Positions 27,261-30,264 of a stretch of DNA of 30,264 nt are shown one piece after another. The DNA is taken from contig DASQWC010000075.1 in the NCBI GenBank assembly GCA_035640475.1, positions 1 to 30,264 on the forward strand. The letters are read 5' to 3'. The notes beneath the pieces are model-generated. The model did not search any database, was not told where the DNA came from, and saw only the letters and a program-made list of their open reading frames with translations. Numbering within the stretch: the stretch's first letter is position 1; every line of letters begins with the position of its first letter. The position numbers and the translations under genes were made by a program. This DNA comes from DASQWC01 sp035640475 (GTDB lineage: Bacteria > Actinomycetota > JAICYB01).

Positions 27261-28018
27261 CGTCGTCCACTCCTTGCTTTCGTTTTGCGGCGACTGCCGT
27301 CCTCGCGCGGCTTCGTCCCGCCGAGGTACTGCTCGCGCAGGTTGATCTTGCGGATCTCGGCTCCCACGCCCTGGTAGACGAGCGTTCCTTTCTCGAGGAT
27401 GAGCACCCGGTCGGCGTACGGGAGCACGCCGACGTTCTGCTCGACGATGATCACGGTCGTCCCGCTCTCCTTCACGCGGTTGACGGCCTTGAACACCGTC
27501 GTCGCGAGCAACGGGCTCAATCCGAGCGACGCTTCGTCGACGAGGAGCAGCTTCGGACGCGACATCATCGCGCGCCCGACGGCGAGCATCTGCTGCTCAC
27601 CGCCGGACATCGTCCCCGCCATTTGACCGGTGCGTTGCCGGAGGACGGGGAAGTACTCATAAACGAGCTCTTCGGTCTCGTCGACTTCTTTGGGGCTGCG
27701 GCGGCGCGTCCAGGCGCCGAGCTTGAGGTTCTGCTTGATCGTCAGCTCGGGAAACACGCGGCGGCCCTCGGGACACAGCGCGATGCCGCGGCGCACCAGC
27801 TCGGGCGTCGCATGCCCGCCGACCTCTTCGCCGTCGAAGACGATGGAGCCCGAGTCCGGACGAAGCAGACCGGCAATCGTGGAGACCGTCGTCGTCTTGC
27901 CGGCGCCGTTCAGTCCGAACAGCACGCACGTCTCGCCGGCTTCGACTTCGAAGCTGACGCCGAGCAGGACGGGAAAGCTGTAGCTGACGCGGAGGTCCTT
28001 CACTTCGAGGAGCGCCAT
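27257..28018 (-). CDS. livF: Branched-chain amino-acid ABC transporter ATPase, LivF type
   Basis: A 253-residue ABC ATPase of the LivF branch. Walker A is GLNGAGKTT, the signature MSGGEQQMLAVGRA, Walker B LLLVDEASLGLSP and the switch His is replaced by Gln in IIVEQN, normal for LivF. The ALCPEGRRVFPELTI segment is diagnostic of LivF. The C-terminal end is extended by a basic tail (GTKPREDGSRRKTKARSGRR). The start ATG 28018 is chosen from the family N-terminus MALLEVKDLRVSY. It acts with LivG, LivM and LivH in uptake of branched-chain amino acids or other small acids such as urea or amides. Confidence 0.95.
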   Translation of the reverse strand: MALLEVKDLRVSYSFPVLLGVSFEVEAGETCVLFGLNGAGKTTTVSTIAGLLRPDSGSIVFDGEEVGGHATPELVRRGIALCPEGRRVFPELTIKQNLKLGAWTRRRSPKEVDETEELVYEYFPVLRQRTGQMAGTMSGGEQQMLAVGRAMMSRPKLLLVDEASLGLSPLLATTVFKAVNRVKESGTTVIIVEQNVGVLPYADRVLILEKGTLVYQGVGAEIRKINLREQYLGGTKPREDGSRRKTKARSGRR

Positions 28019-28061
28019 TAGGTTTTCGCTTGCTCCGCGCTTCGCGCTCCGTAGTCGTCCA
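28019..28061 (-). other. Spacer between livG- and livF-like genes with a small GAA hairpin
   Basis: The 43-nt gap contains GCGC-GAA-GCGC on the minus strand, a 4-bp stem with the same GAA loop as the repeats at 4062 and 25070 but different flanks. No ribosome binding site precedes the livF ATG. Its meaning is unclear. Confidence 0.3.
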
Positions 28062-28826
28062 TCACGCTTCGTCCCCCAGATAGGCCTTGATGACCTCCGG
28101 GTGGTTGCGCACCTCGTCCGGCTTTCCCTCGGCAAGCAGCTGGCCGAAGCTCAGGCAGTACACGTAGTCGCACACCCGGACGACCATCGGCACGTGGTGC
28201 TCGATCATGCAGATCGACAATCCGAAGTCCTTGCGCAGCTCGAGCAGCGTGTCGCCGAGCTCCTCGGATTCCTCCGGGCCCATGCCCGACGTCGGCTCGT
28301 CGAGAAGCAGGACGTCGGGGTCGGTGGCCAGCACCGTCGCCAGCTCGACGCGCTTGAGGTCGCCGTACGGGAGCCCGGCCACCTGCAGGTCGAGCAGGTG
28401 CGTCAGATTCAACAGCTCGACGAGCCGCTCGGCCCGGTCGGCGAGGTCGTCCTCAGTGCGGAAGGACCGCGGCAAGCCGAGCATGCCGGACAGCGTCGAG
28501 TATTCGGCGCGCAAGTGCTGAGCCGACTTCAGGTTGTCTCGCACGGTCGCACCCTTGACCATGCCGACGTTCTGGAAGGTGCGTCCCATGCCGAGCGCGG
28601 TCCGTTCGTGCACACCGAGGCCGGTGACGTCGCTGCCGCGGTACATGACCTTGCCGCTGTCCGGCTCGTAGAAGCCGGTGATGATGTTGAAGGCCGTCGT
28701 CTTGCCCGCGCCGTTGGGACCAATGACGCCGACGATCTCCCACTCGCCGACGAAGATGCTGACGTCCGAGTTCGCGCGCACGCCGCCGAACGTGATCGAC
28801 GCGTTGACGACCTCAAGCACGGACAT
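28062..28826 (-). CDS. livG: Branched-chain amino-acid ABC transporter ATPase, LivG type
   Basis: A 254-residue ABC ATPase of the LivG branch. Walker A is GPNGAGKTT, GMGRTFQNVGMVKGATVRDNL is the typical Q-loop region, the signature is LPYGDLKRVELA, Walker B is VLLLDEPTSGMGPEE, and the switch His is in MIEHHVPMV. It pairs with the LivF-like ATPase to power the transporter. The ATG at 28826 lies 14 nt inside the livM-like gene end, so translation is coupled. The LPYGD variant of the usual LSYG(D/E) signature is minor. Confidence 0.95.
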   Translation of the reverse strand: MSVLEVVNASITFGGVRANSDVSIFVGEWEIVGVIGPNGAGKTTAFNIITGFYEPDSGKVMYRGSDVTGLGVHERTALGMGRTFQNVGMVKGATVRDNLKSAQHLRAEYSTLSGMLGLPRSFRTEDDLADRAERLVELLNLTHLLDLQVAGLPYGDLKRVELATVLATDPDVLLLDEPTSGMGPEESEELGDTLLELRKDFGLSICMIEHHVPMVVRVCDYVYCLSFGQLLAEGKPDEVRNHPEVIKAYLGDEA

Positions 28827-30141
28827 CGGTCACCAATACCTCTCTCAGGCCGCGATCCTTCGGGTCGAAGCGCTTGCCGATCAGCCATTGCGTGATCGGA
28901 CGGATCTGCTGCCCGATGCCGCCGGGGAAGACCGTGAGCGTCAGGAGCAACAGCAGGGGGCCGAGGACGAGGGCCGCAGCACCGGGCGTCAGCTCGGGAA
29001 GGCCGGGGATATTGCGCAAGGCGGACTCGACGCCCGGGATGTTCTCGATGAGATACCCCGTGAGTGCGAAGAGCGCCGACCCGATCACAATGCCCGGGCG
29101 GCTCTTCAAACCGCCGACCACCGTCATGATCACAAAGATCAGCGCGAGCTGGAAGTCGAAGCCGACGCTCGACACCTGCGTGTTATTGTGGGCCAGCAGC
29201 GCTCCGCCGAGCCCGGCGAACACACCGGACAGCACGAACGCGAACAGCGTGTACATCGTGACGTTGACGCCGAACGTCGACGCGACGCGCGGGTTCTCCC
29301 GCAGCGCGAGGAGCGCGCGTCCGCCCTTGGACTTCATCAGGCGAGCATCGATCCACAGCACGACGGCCAGGACGGCGACACACAGATAGAAGTAGCGGTG
29401 CTCGCTCTCGAAGCCGCCCGGCCGCGGGGCATTCTGTCCGGCCGCGCCGCCGGTCAGCGTCTCGATCTTGAACAGCGTTTTCTCCGCGAAGAGCCCGTAC
29501 GACAGCGTGACGAGCGCGAAGTACAGACCGCGCACGCGGAGCGAAACGAGACCGAGCACGGCGGCCTGCGCGCCCCCGACGAACATCGCGATAACCACCG
29601 CGATCAAAAAGGGTTGTTCGGATTGCGAAACCATGTACGCGGAGGTGAACGCGCCGATACCGACGAACGCCTGGTGGCCGAGGGAGATCTGTCCCGTGTA
29701 GCCGATAAGGACGTTCAGCGAAAGGCCGATGATCGCGTAGGTGATCGCCTTCGTGAAGAGGGTGACGTCGGCGGCCGGCTGACTGGCCGGGAACCCGAGG
29801 ACGAGCGCGCCGACCGCAGCCATGACGATGCCGCGCGCGACCCAGCCGAGCGGCGACGGACGGAAGCCTTCGGCGCGGGGAACCGGCTCCTTGACCGTGC
29901 CGAGGCTCTCGGCGGCGTCGGCGGGGGCTTGATCGGTGGGAAGGACCTCGCCGCCGCGCTTGATGCGAACGTCGCGCTGATCGGACGGCGCCACTTCCTG
30001 ATCGTGGAGCTCCCGCTCGATCTCTTCCTGGCTGATCTCTTGCGTCCGGGCGGCTCGCGATCGCGACGGTTTGCGCTTCGCCGGCTTGCGCTTGGCCGGC
30101 TTGCGGCGCGTCGTTCCCTTTCGTCGCGCGGTCTTGCTCAC
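28813..30141 (-). CDS. livM: Branched-chain amino-acid ABC transporter permease, LivM type, with a long basic N-terminus
   Basis: A 442-residue permease. The membrane part begins near residue 100 (GWVARGIVMAAVGALVLGF) and has about ten helices with the LivM segments YAIIGLSLNVLIGYTGQISLGHQAFVGIGAFTSAY and ALRENPRVASTFGVNV. It forms the membrane channel with LivH. Before it lies an unusual cytoplasmic extension of about 95 residues: a Lys/Arg/Pro-rich stretch with KPAKRKPAKRKPSRSR, then an acidic coiled part (SQEEIERELHDQE). The GTG start at 30141 overlaps the livH TGA (GTGA), so this extension belongs to the gene. The final strand runs to LVTDVRA. Confidence 0.93.
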   Translation of the reverse strand: MSKTARRKGTTRRKPAKRKPAKRKPSRSRAARTQEISQEEIERELHDQEVAPSDQRDVRIKRGGEVLPTDQAPADAAESLGTVKEPVPRAEGFRPSPLGWVARGIVMAAVGALVLGFPASQPAADVTLFTKAITYAIIGLSLNVLIGYTGQISLGHQAFVGIGAFTSAYMVSQSEQPFLIAVVIAMFVGGAQAAVLGLVSLRVRGLYFALVTLSYGLFAEKTLFKIETLTGGAAGQNAPRPGGFESEHRYFYLCVAVLAVVLWIDARLMKSKGGRALLALRENPRVASTFGVNVTMYTLFAFVLSGVFAGLGGALLAHNNTQVSSVGFDFQLALIFVIMTVVGGLKSRPGIVIGSALFALTGYLIENIPGVESALRNIPGLPELTPGAAALVLGPLLLLLTLTVFPGGIGQQIRPITQWLIGKRFDPKDRGLREVLVTDVRA

Positions 30142-30264
30142 GACGCCTTCCCGAGGATCCCCTGCGGACGCGCCACGAGCACGACGAGCAGGATGATGAA
30201 GACGACGAACGTGTCGGGGGCCGGGATGCTCGAGAACACGGACGCCTTCAGCGCGATGCTCTCG
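30138..30264 (-). CDS. livH: Branched-chain amino-acid ABC transporter permease, LivH type (5' part missing)
   Basis: The last 41 residues of the permease gene run off the right edge. Visible is a final hydrophobic helix (FVVFIILLVVLVARPQGILG) followed by KAS, the usual LivH/LivM-type ending (ARPQGLFG). The gene order livH-livM-livG-livF and the GTGA overlap with the next gene support the call. The substrate-binding protein is not in the window. Confidence 0.85.
   Translation of the reverse strand, partial: ESIALKASVFSSIPAPDTFVVFIILLVVLVARPQGILGKAS

Noticed and set aside
1..30264. CRISPR array, tRNA/rRNA gene, integrase, transposase or attachment site
   Set aside because: No regularly spaced repeats, no cloverleaf-like tRNA sequence, and no transposase or integrase motif were seen on either strand.

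Overview
This window is a GC-rich bacterial chromosome segment, most likely from an uncultured or deep-branching actinobacterium (Actinomycetota). Supporting signs are many GTG/TTG starts, start codons sitting 6-7 nt behind a -10 box with no ribosome binding site (leaderless transcripts), a DUF222/13E12-type HNH protein, a deazaflavin (F420)-type nitroreductase-family protein, an ATP-dependent DNA ligase of the actinobacterial LigB type and a DrrA/DrrB-type exporter. No rRNA, tRNA, CRISPR array, insertion sequence or phage module was seen. Coding density is very high and no gene-free stretch exceeds 300 nt.

Layout. 1-1272: end of a DrrAB-type ABC exporter. 1320-3979: a secreted CocE/S15-type hydrolase and an alpha/beta hydrolase that appears to start at CTG. 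3977-4369: a cold-shock protein with a long leader and an intrinsic terminator. 4388-5676: an alpha/beta-hydrolase-like protein without its nucleophile, overlapping a hemolysin III-family membrane protein. 5666-6618 (minus): a DUF385/Ddn-type protein followed by a membrane-anchored thioredoxin whose CxxC motif is interrupted by an in-frame TGA. This reads as a UxxC selenoprotein, and a SECIS-like hairpin lies at the right distance. 6665-8699: two adjacent lipoproteins, each with two blue-copper domains. 8703-11762 (minus): methyltransferase, GNAT acetyltransferase and UbiB/ABC1 kinase-like protein. 11784-16181: ATP-dependent ligase, a secreted BNR/sialidase-fold protein, a CDGSH/4Fe-4S protein and an anchored hypothetical protein. 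16178-20246 (minus): a tightly coupled five-gene operon of hydrolase, APH-type kinase, sphingosine-1-phosphate-lyase-like enzyme, limonene-epoxide-hydrolase-like protein and peroxiredoxin. 20270-21235: aldo/keto reductase. 21299-24174 (minus): an accessory-looking stretch with a HIT hydrolase, DUF222-HNH protein, NTF2-like protein and an atypical metzincin. 24288-26197: thioesterase, a small membrane protein and MsrA. 26171-30264 (minus): a TMEM175-like channel and a branched-chain amino-acid (Liv) type ABC transporter cluster entering from the right edge, with a small zinc-ribbon-like membrane protein at its end.

The most notable signals are: (1) the probable Sec-containing thioredoxin with its hairpin; (2) the kinase plus phosphate-lyase operon, which resembles a bacterial amino-alcohol or sphingoid-base degradation pathway; (3) two 21-23 nt divergent gene junctions where back-to-back -10 boxes appear to drive leaderless transcripts in both directions; (4) two perfect hairpins inside the 5' end of the ligase gene; and (5) a dispersed hairpin repeat upstream of the cold-shock and thioesterase/MsrA loci. 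Redox and repair functions recur (Sec-thioredoxin, peroxiredoxin, MsrA, cupredoxins, CDGSH), but no single operon joins them. All calls come from reading the sequence; no database search was possible.
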